From contig NC_012873.2 of NCBI RefSeq assembly GCF_000003195.3, forward strand, positions 2,255,894 to 2,319,893: a stretch of DNA of 64,000 bases, given 5' to 3'. The notes under the pieces were generated by a model. The model made no database searches and had not been told where the DNA came from. It saw only the letters and a program-made list of their open reading frames with translations. This document shows, in pieces, positions 12,378-27,600 of this stretch (positions are counted from its first letter, which is position 1; each line of letters opens with the position of its first letter). Source of the DNA: Sorghum bicolor. Its lineage: Eukaryota > Streptophyta > Magnoliopsida > Poales > Poaceae. Made by a program: the position numbers and the translations under genes.

Positions 12378-13907
12378 CTAGTTCTTCAGGAAGTGAGGAC
12401 GCAGTAGCTTCATGATCTCCAGCATTCCAATCCTGTCCCTCCCACCAAACAAGCTTTTGAGTGTTGCATCACAGTTGATCTCAGTTTTCTTGGCTGGGTC
12501 CTGCAAACCATGAAGAGCTTTCCTTTAGTTCAGGGCACAAAACTGTTCGACGCAAACATCTATAGTAGGTTAGTATAACACGGCAGCCAGTGTAAGCAAG
12601 TCATAGAGTACTCTGCAAACCAACAAAGAAGCAAAGGGGCTTAACAAGCCATACTATAATTTATTTTTTCTGTGGCAAGTAGAAGTAAAACAGAAGAATT
12701 GCTAAAAAAATGCTCCATCAATACACAAACACAGGTCATATAGCCAACCTTGCCTTCAGGATCATATATCACAACAACAGAGTACAATATTAAGTCAAAC
12801 AGACATCTACAGCGTACTTTAGAAGGCACCTGAACACACAAAATGCATTATACCTGTCACATAATGATACTGCAAGAGGAACATTACGACCTCCGAACAC
12901 ACCTCCACAATGCACTCAAACTTAGTGTCCAGATGTTAAGAAAAAAAAAGTGTGTCACTTCACTTTTCAGGCACAGATCCACTGAAGAGTTGGCACTAAT
13001 AAACCCCCCAAAAGAATCAATTGCAGCGCAGCACAGTTTGTTATTTGTCAAAGCATACACAAATACACCTCAACAAATCATGAGTCATAGTAACAAAGTT
13101 GAACTGATTGTACCAAAGGAACATCATATATTCATATGGAACTGATTGTACCAAAGGAACATCATACGAATCATGAACGGTAATTAACTATTCACATTCA
13201 CCACGGTAATTGACTATTCACATTCACCACAAACACAGACTGGAGAACAGATTCGCTGAGATCACTAATGCTTCTGGACCTACCACTAGAAAGGATGACC
13301 TGAACTTTTTAGTGTTGCCAATAAAAAAGCAAAAACGGGGTACAGAATGGTGACCAACTTTGCCAAATACGTCATCACCAGGCGCACTGGATTTCCTTTC
13401 CAAAACCCCGTTACCTTTCAAGCACAGGCGAAACCCTAACCCAACCCCACCAAAATGGATTTCCTCACCCCAAAAATCACAATCCAACGTACTATAATAC
13501 AACGAAACAATATTAGTTTCTAGCACATCACGGAACGACAAGCAAGGGCGCGCAGATTAAACAACGCAGTCAAAAGCGAGAGGCTCTAGACCCGACCGAC
13601 AGGAACAGAGCGGATGGTGAGAGCGACGCGCTACCTGCAGGCCGTGAGCCTTGATGTGGGCCCAGATGAGCTTCACGGCCTGGGAGCGCGCGACCTCGGG
13701 CGCGCCGCCGGCGAACCTGCTCAACTCAGCGGACACCGGTATCGGCTTCGAGATCCCGGTCGGCACCCTCGGCTCCGTGGACGGCGCCTTGGTCCGCTTC
13801 TTGGTCGCCGCCGCCGCCGCCGCCTTGGCTCCCGCCGCCTTGCCCGTGCCCGCCGCCGGGGACATGAGGAAGAGGGACCCGCGGAAAACCCTTGCCACCG
13901 CCGCCAT
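12378..13907 (-). CDS. Small SWIB/MDM2-domain protein, probably organelle-targeted
   Basis: Two exons, 13635-13907 and 12378-12500, encode 131 residues, with a phase-0 join at HGLQ/DPAKKTE. Residues about 50-131 form one complete SWIB domain: KPIPVSAELSRFAGG, SQAVKLIWAHIKAHGLQDP, EINCDATLKSLFGG and MLEIMKLLRPHFLKN are the standard blocks. The first 45 residues are rich in Ala, Lys, Arg and Ser with few acids (MAAVARVFRGSLFLMSPAAG), as in targeting peptides. Small stand-alone plant SWIB proteins are known in plastids, mitochondria and the nucleus, where some bind organellar nucleoids. The bulk of SWI/SNF BAF60-type proteins is absent, so a remodelling-complex subunit is less likely. Exact location is inference. 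Confidence 0.87.
13098..13230 (+). repeat. Short tandem duplications in the SWIB-gene intron
   Basis: Two small direct repeats sit side by side in the intron. The unit GAACTGATTGTACCAAAGGA begins near 13098 and again near 13140. A unit containing ACTATTCACATTCACCAC begins near 13187 and again near 13212. Confidence 0.8.
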
Positions 13908-13988
13908 CTCCGTGGGGTTCCTCCTCGCACGCGCGCTCGTCTCGAGGATTGGATGGAGGGGAGGGAGGCGAGGAGGGTTTTGGGGAGG

Positions 13989-13997
13989 TTTAGGGTT
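13989..13997 (-). promoter_or_regulatory. Telo-box in the SWIB gene leader or promoter
   Basis: The minus strand reads AACCCTAAA about 82 bp upstream of the ATG. Telo-boxes near transcription starts are known in plants from translation and cell-cycle genes. A role here is inferred. Confidence 0.5.
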
Positions 13998-15429
13998 ACG
14001 GATTCGAGCGGCGTTCCCCCGAACCCTTCTTTTCCCTTTTTGTATTTGGGCCTGACTGGAGAGTGGAGACCAAGCAAGAGGAACGAACGGAAGGAAAACC
14101 AAGGTTTTTACATCTAGGACCCTGTGCCTCTTTGGATTTAGCACTAGCACTAATTTTGTTTCTGCAAAAGAGTCTCTGCAAGTGGGGCCCTGCACTCCGT
14201 AGATGGTGGATTGGTGCTTGTTGATGGTACGAGAAACGGTAAAGCACTGACCCGCGGCAAAATTAGGAGGTTTTTATGGAATTTATTTATCACGCGGGTT
14301 TGAACAAATATTCCACTTATCGAACACAAATTACTCACTTCAAGCCTGTTCTGAAGAACTGCAAAAAAAAAATGAAGCTGCAGCTACGTGCAGATTGAGG
14401 CTGATTGGTCAAAGATACCTTTTTCGTAATTTTTCTGTTTCTTGGATTTTTCTTGTGAAAATAAATTAATTCCTTTGAAATTCTGGTGCAATTCCTATTT
14501 TCCAAAGCAGTCCTTATCCAATGTGAATTCATAAATATTGCATGGATCTTAGATCTTTCGTTTGAACTCATCTACCAAATCTGGTAGCTATTCAATAATA
14601 TTTTTTCTCATAACAAATCAGCGAACAATACTTTCAGCCATAACTTTTCTATCAAGCTAATAGGCTCTTAGAGCTGAAGCAGGCACAGATAATTCAGGTA
14701 TATATTTTTTTTTACAAAAAAAGCTTTATGAAGCTATATTTTTGCAAAAAACAAATATATCCTTCTTCGACCATATAAGAGCATCTCCAATAGTTCCCTA
14801 AAGCTATTTGTTTTTGCAAAAATAACTTTATGAACAGCTTTTTTATTAAAGTTAAGCTATTTTGAAACAAATGTTTGATAAAACAAATTTACATGGCCGA
14901 AGAAGGAATATAATGAACTATAATATCAGAGGTGAAGCTGGAATAAGCTAAAAAGCTTTATCTCAACTCATATCTTATCTCAACTCATATCTTAGATATG
15001 AGGGTACACTTTTAGAAATGAGTGTTTGGCAAACAAATAAATACAATAGCTCATGTTGTTAGCTGTGCTAAACAGGCCCTCAATTAACAAGCAGCTAAAA
15101 ATGAAAGCGGAACGAATGTCACATGGTACAAAAATGGAGGCGTTAGTCTCTAACCAACTACAAATCAAGGGGAAATTATCACAATGTTCAACTGATAACC
15201 TTTCATTGCACAGCAAATTTGTAGTTTCCAAAACAATATTTGCTTATCTGAAGAATTGTGTACAACACACAGCATGATTATTTTAATTGGTACAGTTAGC
15301 TACCAGACAACACTTTCCGGCTGAGTAAAACAGATTCTCAGCCTTTTGTTTTTGTAACCAGCTAATGATAAATATATGGTCAGTTTCTTCATTCCTTTCT
15401 TCAATCTTTTGACCGTCTTGTTTGTAGCG
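13998..15429. other. Intergenic with MITE relics
   Basis: This AT-rich stretch lies between the SWIB promoter and the PDX2 3' end. TAAGAGCATCTCCAATAG at about 14778 is a terminus of the same Harbinger-like family as the element at 39082. GTGTTTGGCAAAC and CTAAACAGGCCCT at about 15022-15082 are further MITE ends. No intact element or gene is seen. Confidence 0.5.
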
Positions 15430-18083
15430 TTACTCAAAAATGGGCAGATCAAGCGGCTTATTCTTTGGCAGGTTTTCAGTGTCTCTTGAAGATGATGATA
15501 TCGACAACGCAGAGAAGGCCTTTGCTTGGGATTCTTTATCCATGTCCAGGAAGAAGCGGTGCCTAGCAGGAGAATAGCGCAAGAGCTTTTATGAATCAGA
15601 ACAAGAGGGCTAAACCACTAAACGAATGGATGGTATGGTATCAAAGGAACATGCTTACCATCTGGAGTCTGATGTCAATTCTGGGTGGAAAGCAGTTGCA
15701 AGGATGTTCCCTTGCCGTACTGCAACAATTACCCGATCTTTTGAATACACTTCTTCCTGACAGTATGTTTCTGGTCAGTTGACAGAGGATAAGCAAGCTT
15801 TTCATTCACAATACAGAATTAACTATTACAAGATTGCCAACTAGTATTTTCGGTGTTTTTTTTCTAATAAGGAAAGACTTAGCCAATTCCCAAAAGGCAT
15901 GATCAGATGAACACATGTCATGCAGAAACACAAGCCAATGAACAAACAAACGCCACTGTGACAGGGAAGTCCATTTAATGGATATTTAGCAGACCAGTAA
16001 TGCCCTAAAGTGAGGGAGACATGAGACAAATGTGATCAAAGTACTCATAGTCCATTTGTCTGAATATTTGAGTTGCAATGGGTTGAAATTATATCATTTC
16101 AGATGTTAAAGCCAGTTAGAATAATCAGGACTACACAAGGCAGAGACCACATGTAGAATCAGCAAGTTATATGTAAGTATGCCCACATTTAATCATAGTT
16201 CATAGCACCATCCTGTAGCTGCTTTCCCAGAAATGGCCATATCCACTGCCTCACTACTCATTATAAAGAAAAAGAACTAAAGGCAACTATTGAAATGAGA
16301 GAAATAATGAGCAGTCATCCTAAAAATCCAGTTTACTAGAAATATAACAGAACTCAGTTTGGCCATCTGCAGATAATTGCAGTATTATATATATATATAT
16401 ATATATAGTAAAAAAACGCAATATACAAACCTCAGTACCCTCCCCAAATGATATGGTAATGCTGGGTCTGTCAGCAGGAACAGGACAATCTGCCAATATT
16501 TCAACATCTGGACCTACTTCCAATATAGCAGGTGCCCGTATAAATACACCACGGCATGTATTATTCCCTCCTTCCTTCTCTGAAAGCTTTGGCACAGATA
16601 GCTCTGTCTCAAAGCTTTGAAGCTGCAAGAGAAATAGTCTGCAATGAAACACGGTGTTCATATTTGTGTTTAACTACAAAGCCTTTAAACATGTGAAACT
16701 CAATAGTCTGGCATCAACAGGCTACACAATCCCTAAAATTACCTGACTCCCAAAAAAGTTTCGGTGGACAGTACAATCTAGTCCTCCGACAAGTTCCTGG
16801 CCCCCTGTTTTTTGCCCTGCAAGGAACGCTATTAACTGGTTTCCAAAAAAAGAACATAGCAAGTATAAATTGGTGAGCCACTCACCTACTGCTTTGTTTG
16901 CAAGAAAGATGAGCCCAGCGCAGGTTCCCCAGACAGGCTTTCCACCTCCGACAAACTCTCGAAGTGCAGGGAACTGCACGGCAAATGGAAGTGAGATTTT
17001 TACAAGCTATAAGCAATTAGGCAGGCCATAAATATACAATCTCAGGTATAAAGAAGTCCAAGAAGTGCAAATGCCAAAAAGGAAGTGATACTCTCCAGCA
17101 AAACTATTTTCTGTGAAACTATCTCGTGGGAACATGTAGTATGCACAGCATGTGACAGTATGTACTGACTGAGAAGCCAAGAACACAAAATTTCCATGAT
17201 TGAAGGCAGCCAGCACTGGCCTACAAGGCTACAACCCTTATTCCATGGGCAGAAGGTGTGGGCAAAAGGATACTCAGACTTTCTATTAGGATTTAGGAAA
17301 TTTTTATGGAATAAAATGGGCAAAATTCCATTTCTTTTGTGCCAGTCTCTGTTTCCTATTTCTAGTTATTTCTTTTGACCAATGCAAGGAACCACTATTT
17401 CTCATTTCCCTGTTAGTCAGCAGTGTCTAGCCTAGGCAGACCAAGAGCAGGATGCTCAGCATCGTGTTAATCAATTTGGAAAAATACGTCTGTGCACAAT
17501 ACCATGAAGGAACACCCACTAAACAGTAAACAATCAAGTTCTAAGATTGTGCTTCTCTATTCAATTTCCATCACCCACCATATATTGCAGAGCTACGGTT
17601 CATCTCGGGCTACCTTATCAGCACGCACATATTCGGCTACCTTATCAGCACGCACCTAATCAGGTTTTCGACAGTGAACACGAGCACACAGACAGAGTCA
17701 CGAGCGACGTCATCGACGAACCAATCAGCATCAACCACAAACGAGAAGGGAAAAAGGAAAGGGAACGAGGAGAGAAGGAGGAGGACCCACCCACCAGGTT
17801 GTGGTAGTTGGCGAGCTTGGCCATGGTGGTGCTCTCGCCGCCGGGGATGATGAGCGAGTCGACACCGAGGAGCTGCTCCGGCTTGCGCACCTCCACGCCC
17901 CTCACCCCGATCCTCCTCAGCGCTGCATATACCCACCCACACACACATACACACACACTAGCGAAATCAACAACACGAGCATCTGCCATCCGGTAGGCAG
18001 CAGAGGGAGACGAAATCGGATTCCGTACCGGCCATGTGCTCGTTGTAGGAGCCCTGCAGCGCGAGGACGCCCACCACCGCCAT
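15430..18083 (-). CDS. PDX2: PDX2, glutaminase subunit of pyridoxal 5'-phosphate synthase
   Basis: Seven exons (18029-18083, 17795-17922, 16886-16973, 16743-16816, 16431-16622, 15659-15756, 15430-15562) encode 255 residues, the normal plant length. PDX2 hydrolyses glutamine and passes ammonia to PDX1, which builds pyridoxal 5'-phosphate (vitamin B6) from pentose and triose phosphates in the cytosol. The start [16 protein letters not shown], the [13 protein letters not shown] oxyanion loop, the nucleophile Cys in VWGTCAGL and the His/Glu pair in TAFHPELT are all present, so the class I glutaminase triad is intact. [21 protein letters not shown] and [10 protein letters not shown] are also as in the family. 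The C-terminal tail after the domain ends in [10 protein letters not shown], as plant PDX2 does. Intron 5 holds a short TA repeat. Confidence 0.96.
16387..16408 (+). repeat. (TA)n in PDX2 intron
   Basis: A 22-bp TA dinucleotide tract lies just downstream (minus-strand sense) of PDX2 exon 5. Confidence 0.8.
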
Positions 18084-19936
18084 TGCCCTCCTCCCGACCC
18101 TGCTACCCCGACCTCGGGACGCGCGTTCCGGTCGATGGGTGGGTCGGAGAGAGAGAGGCGAGGCGGCTGGTGGAGTGGAGCGGAGTGGTTGGTGACGTCA
18201 CGGGGAGCGGGATGGAAGGGGAGGAAGAAGCCGCACGTCGCCGAGGCGGCGGCGGCGGCCAGACCCACCACTCGGGGGATATCGAAACGTCTCGGTGCAC
18301 GTGCCGCTGCCACACCAGAAGGGGAAAAAAACTACTGGAGGTAGGCGACGGCCGCTCATGGCCGTCCGATCGCCGTGGAGCCGTGCGCCCACGTCGGCGG
18401 GGAGATCGCTGCCGTCCGTTTACTTGGGGTCCGTCCAGCAGTGGAGGTGGGCTCGTTGTCAAGCCAGCTGGCGTGAACGACTAGTGGGCCGAATGCTAGT
18501 ACAGCCTCAACGGTTTTTTTTTTCATACTAGAAAATGTGATGTATTCTCTGTTATGTGCTAGGACCGTGTACAGCCTCAGATGTGTAAACCTTACTTGTG
18601 TGTTTTTCGTATTTATTTATCCAAATAACACGGTGGTCAAAACTGAATTAAAAGTGGGTTAAAGGTTCCACGTAGAAATACGTTTTGAGTTTGATATTCA
18701 AACTAATACCCCGTGCTTGCCAAATAGTTAAAAAAAAAGGTGGTATTTGGGCTACCATTCTTGTCGTAAGGATGATAAGAGCATCTTCAAGATGCTGGCT
18801 CTTTATCATAAAATTTTAAAAATAAAAGTAACATGATTGAATAGATTTTCTAAATTGCTCTTAATTTTTTTATGGCTCTTCAAAACCACTCTTCTCGCTC
18901 ACCACTTTTAGATAGGCTATGTGGCTATATAAATAAAATATATGGTAGTTTTTTCATGATTTTTTCACACAAGAAAAAAATATGATAAGATACAAAAGTA
19001 TATAAAACAAAAATGAAGTCTTTTAGAGACACGAAATATACAAAGATAATATTTGTTCAATGACTCTCAAATAGAGATATAAAAATTATAATTTAGAGAT
19101 TGTTTGCATAGCTCATAATACCTTCATGAGTTGTTGTGAGTTGTTGTTTTTTTTGCCAAACACTTAGGTCTGTTTGGCACAGCTCACAATAACTTCATGA
19201 GCTTTTTATGAGCTGTTTTTTTTTTGCTAAGCACTTATTTCTAAAATAGCTTCATGGGTAAAGCTATTTTATTTCTCCTCTCGCAAAGATATAAGTTGAG
19301 ATGAAGCTTAAACAAATAGCTTATTGCAGCTCTCTCCCTCATTTCTCTCTCTTATCTATGCATAAAGTAGTTGGTGAAACTATTTTACCAAACACTTTTT
19401 CTTCAAACACAGCTCATCTTCACCTAGAAAAGTTGCTCATGAAGCTATTTTCTAGAAAGACAACTTACTAGTGAAATTAAGTTATGCCAAACAAAACCTC
19501 ATTCCCAAAACTGCTTTACGGGCGAAGTTATTTTTTCTTTCTCTCACAAAGATATGAGTTGGATGAAGCTGAAAAAAGTAGTTTATCCCAGCTTCATCTC
19601 ACATATTGATCTTGTTCGCTTCGGTTTATCTGACGAATCTGCTTGCCATTTAGTAGTGTTTTTCTCTCACAATAAATCAGCGAACAGGCTCATTATAATC
19701 ATTTTATTCATTGTTCCATCATGTGAAGCTGTTTTACCAAACACTTGTTCCAAAACAGCTCAACTTTAATGGAAAGCTGCTCATGAAGCTATTTTACAAA
19801 AAAAAAAAGCTTATTGGTGAAGCTGGGATCTATAAATAGGATATAAAACAGCTTATTAGAGTAAAGAGAATAAAAATTAAAGAACCTGTTAAAAACACAA
19901 GAGATATATAAATAGAATATTCGTAGAAAGACTCTC
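18084..19936. other. PDX2 upstream region and nested MITE debris
   Basis: The GC-rich first 400 bp should be the PDX2 promoter and leader; the overlapping ORFs there are GC artefacts. From about 18770 the sequence turns AT-rich. It shows repeated partial MITE ends: TAAGAGCATCTTCAAGATG near 18778, and several copies of GAAGCTATTTTACC, CAAACACTT and CTCATGAAGCTATTTT between 19130 and 19850. No element can be bounded on both sides. Confidence 0.5.
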
Positions 19937-19939
19937 TAA

Positions 19940-20331
19940 GGGCCTGTTTGGATTGGAGGAATTATAAAGGAAATTCAAAGGAATGTATTCCTATGGAAAG
20001 TTTCCCAAGATTGCTGTTCGGAATGGAGGAAAGATGTATCCTATTCCAAAAGAAAGGATTCCTATCATGTACAAAACATAGGGAAAAAAGCATCCACCCA
20101 AACTCAAGGAAAATCTTATGGCTTGCTTGTTCACTCACTCACTATGGGCCTGCAGTTGTGACTCAAGGGAAATCTTAGAAACATGCGACTAAATCTATTC
20201 CTGCAATCCAAACAGCTCAAAATATTTATTCCTGTGTTTTGGAATACCATAGTTTTTCACCTTTCACTCTATCATATTCCTACATTTTTTTCTATTCCTC
20301 TGTTTTGCATTCATTTGTTCCAAACAGGCCC
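19940..20331. mobile_element. Complete Tourist-like MITE (PIF/Harbinger group)
   Basis: This 392-bp element has perfect 12-bp terminal inverted repeats (GGGCCTGTTTGG and CCAAACAGGCCC) and a TAA target duplication at 19937-19939 and 20332-20334. It has no coding capacity. Confidence 0.85.
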
Positions 20332-21036
20332 TAAATAGAAATATAGAGATTGAAATTTACAGCCGACTAGGGATTTGCTCTAAACAGTTTACTATTCCGT
20401 GCTTGGCAAAATGGCAAGTGTCGCACCCTTCCACTCTCCCGCTCTACTACTCATTCACTAATCGCTACCTTCCCTTGTGACAGTGCGGTTTTTGCTTAGT
20501 ATTTAGCAGCACATAGAGGGGAACCCAGAAATGTACTTTTGAAATGTCAAAAAACAGAAAACTAGCCAATTTCCTCGCTGATCCTGAATGTTTTTATAAA
20601 AAAAATGTTATCTGTCTTTTAAAAGAGTGTGTTCATTGCTAAACTATTTTCATTTTGCTATTCCCTAGGCCAAGAGTATATATGTTTTACAGTGTTTGTA
20701 CACTAAAAATAGGGTTATAACTAAGAGAAATTTTACCGTCGTCTGCCTGTATATGATTTAGTACGGAGTACTACTTATTACTAGAAGGAAGCAAAAAATT
20801 ACTACAAATGATACGGGTATATTCTTGGTTAACATATATTATATTGTGTATTTTTGTTATGGAAAAGCATAATGAAATGAAATGGAGCGATTACGGTACG
20901 GTAGCGACATGCCTTATTTTTCTCGCTGGCCACAGGGGTTGGAGTTTCAAAGTTGGAACCTTCCTGCCGGCCGGTGGTTTGCTGGATCTTTGGTGGCGAT
21001 ATTTCACACAATCACGTTGACTCCTTGTACACCGTC

Positions 21037-21061
21037 TCACCACCACCACCACCACCACCAT
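21037..21061 (+). repeat. (CAC)n microsatellite
   Basis: About eight CAC/ACC units lie some 240 bp upstream of the receptor-like kinase start. Confidence 0.8.
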
Positions 21062-21279
21062 CGGCGACGACGCAACGTAACCACGGTGACTCCCCCTCCC
21101 CTCCGATCGATCCGCTGAATAATAAGGTGAGCTAGCTCAAAAAAAACCCACCCGCATGCACCCACGCTCCCCAGATCTGGACGTGATCTTTCTATGAGTT
21201 GTTGCTTGATGATCCATCGAGTTTAATTTAGTTTCTCTCTAATTGAATGATCGATCGATCGAAGATCCTGACGTGGTGA

Positions 21280-23480
<2,201 letters not shown>

Positions 23481-24073
23481 ATTTGTCCTTGACCAGAGAG
23501 CGTAGTGTATGTCCATCTGCCAGTGATGAGAAGTGCATGCTGGAAAGGTCCCAAGAACTTAGCAGTATAAATATATAGTTCTGCTAGCGGGTTTGCATGC
23601 TAAAACCATGTGTGAGGTCATGAAATCCTCAGTGATAACTACTTGGAGCAATTTGTAGTTGCTCTTTCTCTGAGATTTATGTGTACACATCACACATGGA
23701 CCCCTTGGGCCTGGACAATCGTCATACAACATTACTTCATTTCATCGCTATTGCATTAATCACTTTGTTGTCATGGTGGCACGCTCCTGAAAATGGGATT
23801 GTGACACCTGTAAAATACGAGTTCTGTTCGTTTGTTTTATAAGTCGTATTTTTTCTGCCAACCAACAGTGTTTTCTCACACAATAACTTTTCAGACCAAA
23901 GTGTTTTAAAAAAACAAACTAGCAGAAAATATGCCTGTTGTAAAGGAAGGAAAAAAAAAGGTGCCATTCAACAATAGGATTAGATATTCTGCCCATCTGA
24001 ATCGTCATATTCGTGTCATGCCAATTTCAGAGAAGCCCAAACGTTACAAGCAGTGTGACAATCCTATTTTCTA
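23481..24073. other. 3' flank of the kinase gene
   Basis: An AT-rich stretch with no gene. The kinase 3' UTR should lie in its first few hundred bases. Confidence 0.4.
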
Positions 24074-24342
24074 CTCCCTCCATCCTAAATTGTAATTTAT
24101 TCCAAAAATCTTAAAAAGTCAAAGCATGTCAAATTTGACCAAAATTATAGAAAAAATAGAAAGTTTTGTGACATTAAATAGATATACTATGAAAATATAA
24201 TTAATGAACAATCTAGTAGTACTTAATTGATATCATAAATATTATTATCTTACCATATAAATTTGATCAAACTTGAAATGCTTTGACTCTCTAAAAGATT
24301 CTTAAAATGACTTATAATTTGGGATATTTAGGATGGAGGGAG
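24074..24342. mobile_element. Complete Stowaway MITE
   Basis: This 269-bp AT-rich element is bounded by TA at 24072-24073 and 24343-24344. Its terminal inverted repeats read CTCCCTCCATCCTAAAT and the complement of ATTTAGGATGGAGGGAG. It lies in the convergent gap between the kinase and polygalacturonase genes. Confidence 0.9.
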
Positions 24343-24658
24343 TACAAGATATGGGCCCACCCACCAGATTGTGGTGGGGTCGGTAAGCTTGGTGTCGATC
24401 CACCACTACAGCTGACGATGTCCAACAGCGGGCCCGAATGATGCTATGGGCCGAGTAGGATATACTGGGCCGAGCCTCAAAATGGCTCACCGCTTGGGCT
24501 GCCAGCGCACAATCTGTAACGACCGGTGAAACAAAGAAGAGAATTACGGTTACGGGTTACTGCCGGTTAATTAACAGAAATTACTGTTTTAAAAAAAGGG
24601 GCTTGCTAAGTTTACAAGTTGATCTCGGCAAGCATTAGCATTTGCAGCTACTTTCTTA

Positions 24659-27600
24659 TCAGAGCTCAGTGTGCAAGACGACGGCCTCGTCCTTCCTCTT
24701 CCCCTGCTCCTCCTCCTCCTCCTCCTCGTCGCCGTGGTGATCATCAGGCGCGCCGCCGCACGTGCTGCTGCGGAGGCAGTCGGCGGCGGGCCGGACGCGT
24801 CCGTAGTCGAACCCGACGGCGCAGTTGCACACGGTCTGCACCTCGCCATCATCATCATCGCGGCGCAGGTTGATGTCTCTGAGCACGATGCCGGTGCATG
24901 GCACGGCGTCGCTGCAGGCGAACCTGATGGCCTCGGCGCGGCGCGACGTGCCGGTGATGTTACGGTACGACACGTCGGAGACGGCCACGGCGGAGGTCTG
25001 GTTGGCGCAGGTGCGGCTGCGGTCGCCGCCACCGGGGGGCACGTCGCAGTAGAACTGGTCGATGACGATGGGGTGGTCGACGCCGTCCATGTCCACGTTC
25101 GCGAAGCGCACGCCGCGGACGTAGCCGGCGCCGCCCTGCCACGTCTTGATCCGGACCCCGTTCTGCGCGCGGCGGATCCGCGCGCCGTCGAGCGCCACGT
25201 CCGCCACCGCCGCGAACGCGCCGCCCTTGCCCAGGCTGCCGATGCTGATGCCGTGGCCGGGGCCGCAGTCGATGTTCCTCATCTTGACGCCGAAGCTGCC
25301 GTTGACGATGGAGATGCAGTCGTCGCCGGTGCCGATGCGGCAGCTCTGGATGGTGACGGCGGTGGAGTCGGCGACGTGGATGCCGTCCGTGTTGGGGCTG
25401 TCCTCGGGGGCGTCGATGCGCAGCCCGCCCACGCGCACGCCGCGGGACCGGGACACCGTCACGTGCATCTGCTGCGCGTTCCGCACGCGGAGGCCGCGCA
25501 CGCGCACGCCACGGCACGAGTCGATCGTCACCGCCGTCGGCGCACCCCTGCACGGCTGCAGCAGGAGAGGGCGCCGTCGCCGGCGGCGAGAGCAGCGTGT
25601 CAATGGAAAGAGCAGAGTAGTGGAAGAATAATGCACCGATCGACGTACGTACGTTGGACTTGTTGATCTTGCAGGAGTTGGCCCACCACTTGGAGCCGGA
25701 GCCGTCGATGACGCCGCCGCCCTGGATGCGCGCGCCGGCGAGCCCCGAGAAGAGAAGCCACAGCCGGGGGCTCTGAGGGTCCCACTCCGACGGCTCCTCC
25801 GGCGCCACGATCGTGCCCTGGATCTGCACCATCACCACATCACATCACATCACAATGCATGCTATGCGACGATCCTTGAACTGAAGCAAAGCAACAGAAA
25901 TCACCTGGATGATCATCCTGTTGTCCTTGCAGGGACCCAGGAACTGGATGGCGCCGACCTTGTAGCGGCGGCCGGCGGGCACCAGGAACACCGGGTTGTC
26001 CAGCGAGCACGCCGTCTTCCACGCGCTCGCGAACGCCTGATATGCATGAGAAACAAAGCAGTCGCCGCCATTGCCAGCATCAATCGGTGCACCACATTCA
26101 GTCAACTCATTCATGGACGAAATGATTGTTTCAGAATTTTTTTTTGAAAAACAAAGACCAAAATGCAGGTGACGATCTTATTCGATTCGAGCTAATAACG
26201 CGTGCGGCGGATCACATCGATCAAATCCCGTTTCTTGACGCACATAAGGTACGGAATCTCTCGGCGAGATCTGCACGCTGGCATGGGTGAGTGCTGGCTG
26301 TGGGTGGGGGAGCACTCTCTGAAGGGCCGGCGTCGCCATCAGATCTTCTTCCGTTCTTGGCTATCTACCAACCCTCATCATCATCATCACACGGGAAGTG
26401 TGGCGTCCTGTGGAAATCGTAACGTCTAGATCCTATATTCTCCATGCCGCTGTCACTGCTAGTAATTAACATGTGTGTGCACTAGCTGCTTCCTCGGCTG
26501 CAAAATTATAAGTCGTTTATATTTACAGAGCTTTTGCTATGTATTAACATCTAGGTACAGAAAAAAAATATTTAAAAAGGGCAAATGACTTGTAATTTGA
26601 AACAGAGCTAAGTATGTATTATCCATTGTTTAATTTCCAAGCAAAACTACCGGTGGTGAACTGGTGATATGACAGATAACTCGCGTCTCATTTTCTTGTT
26701 TTCATGTCACTCGGTCACTGGTCCGGTGTGTTCGATCGTACTTATTAGAAAAATAGTCGTAGAACAATATTTTTTTTCTCACAACAAATCAGCATCATCA
26801 TCAACCATTTTTTTTTTCAGATGTCACTGCCACTGCTAGCATGTTGCTCTCCCTGAAAGCAACTGATCTAGCGTCAAATCCTTCTTGCTTGACTCAATAT
26901 ATAAACGAGAGGAGATTTCAGGACAGATCAAGTAATCTTTTTAAATCAGATAATATATATCCATCAGGACTCAGGAGTGGGCTTGTTACTTGATACTACT
27001 ACGAAAGAACAGAGTTGCGTACGTGCTGGTTCAACCTTGGACGACGCCTCAGCTTTCAGTTACAGGTGAGGTGACATGTACAGCTATCCTATCGTGGATG
27101 CACACACGCACACACATTGGTAGCACCGTACACCAGACATACTCCTATGCACCTATCCAGGCCACATGATTGCAAGACACACCTCATGGAAATGGAACAC
27201 TTTTGGACCTGTCCTTCTAGCCAGTCCTCATGATCATATCCCAAGAAGAAATTTAGACTTGCAAGCAAACATAGATCATCGCTAGACAATGCCAATCGAG
27301 ACCCATCATTTCGTATCCGGGAGTCCGGACAGTTACATCCTAGGAGTGTATCTCTATCTGATGATCTCATGGGTCCTATCCCTACTATCCGCTGTTATTT
27401 TAACCATAATCATGCATTAAGCCGGTGACTAATTACCGGCATGTGTACGTTCTTCTCTGCTACCATATTAGTAGTAGTCATCAGTTGCTGGTATTTACTA
27501 TTCAGGATTCAGGAGAGGGAGTCAAAAAGGATGGAGGCAAAGGTAAAAAAACCTTCTGGTAGAGACACTTCTGAAAAATAAAAGCGTGTTGGTAGTTTTA

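Noticed and set aside
24671..25666. 331-residue plus-strand ORF
   Set aside because: It is antisense to polygalacturonase exon 4, with Ala/Val/His-rich artefact composition.
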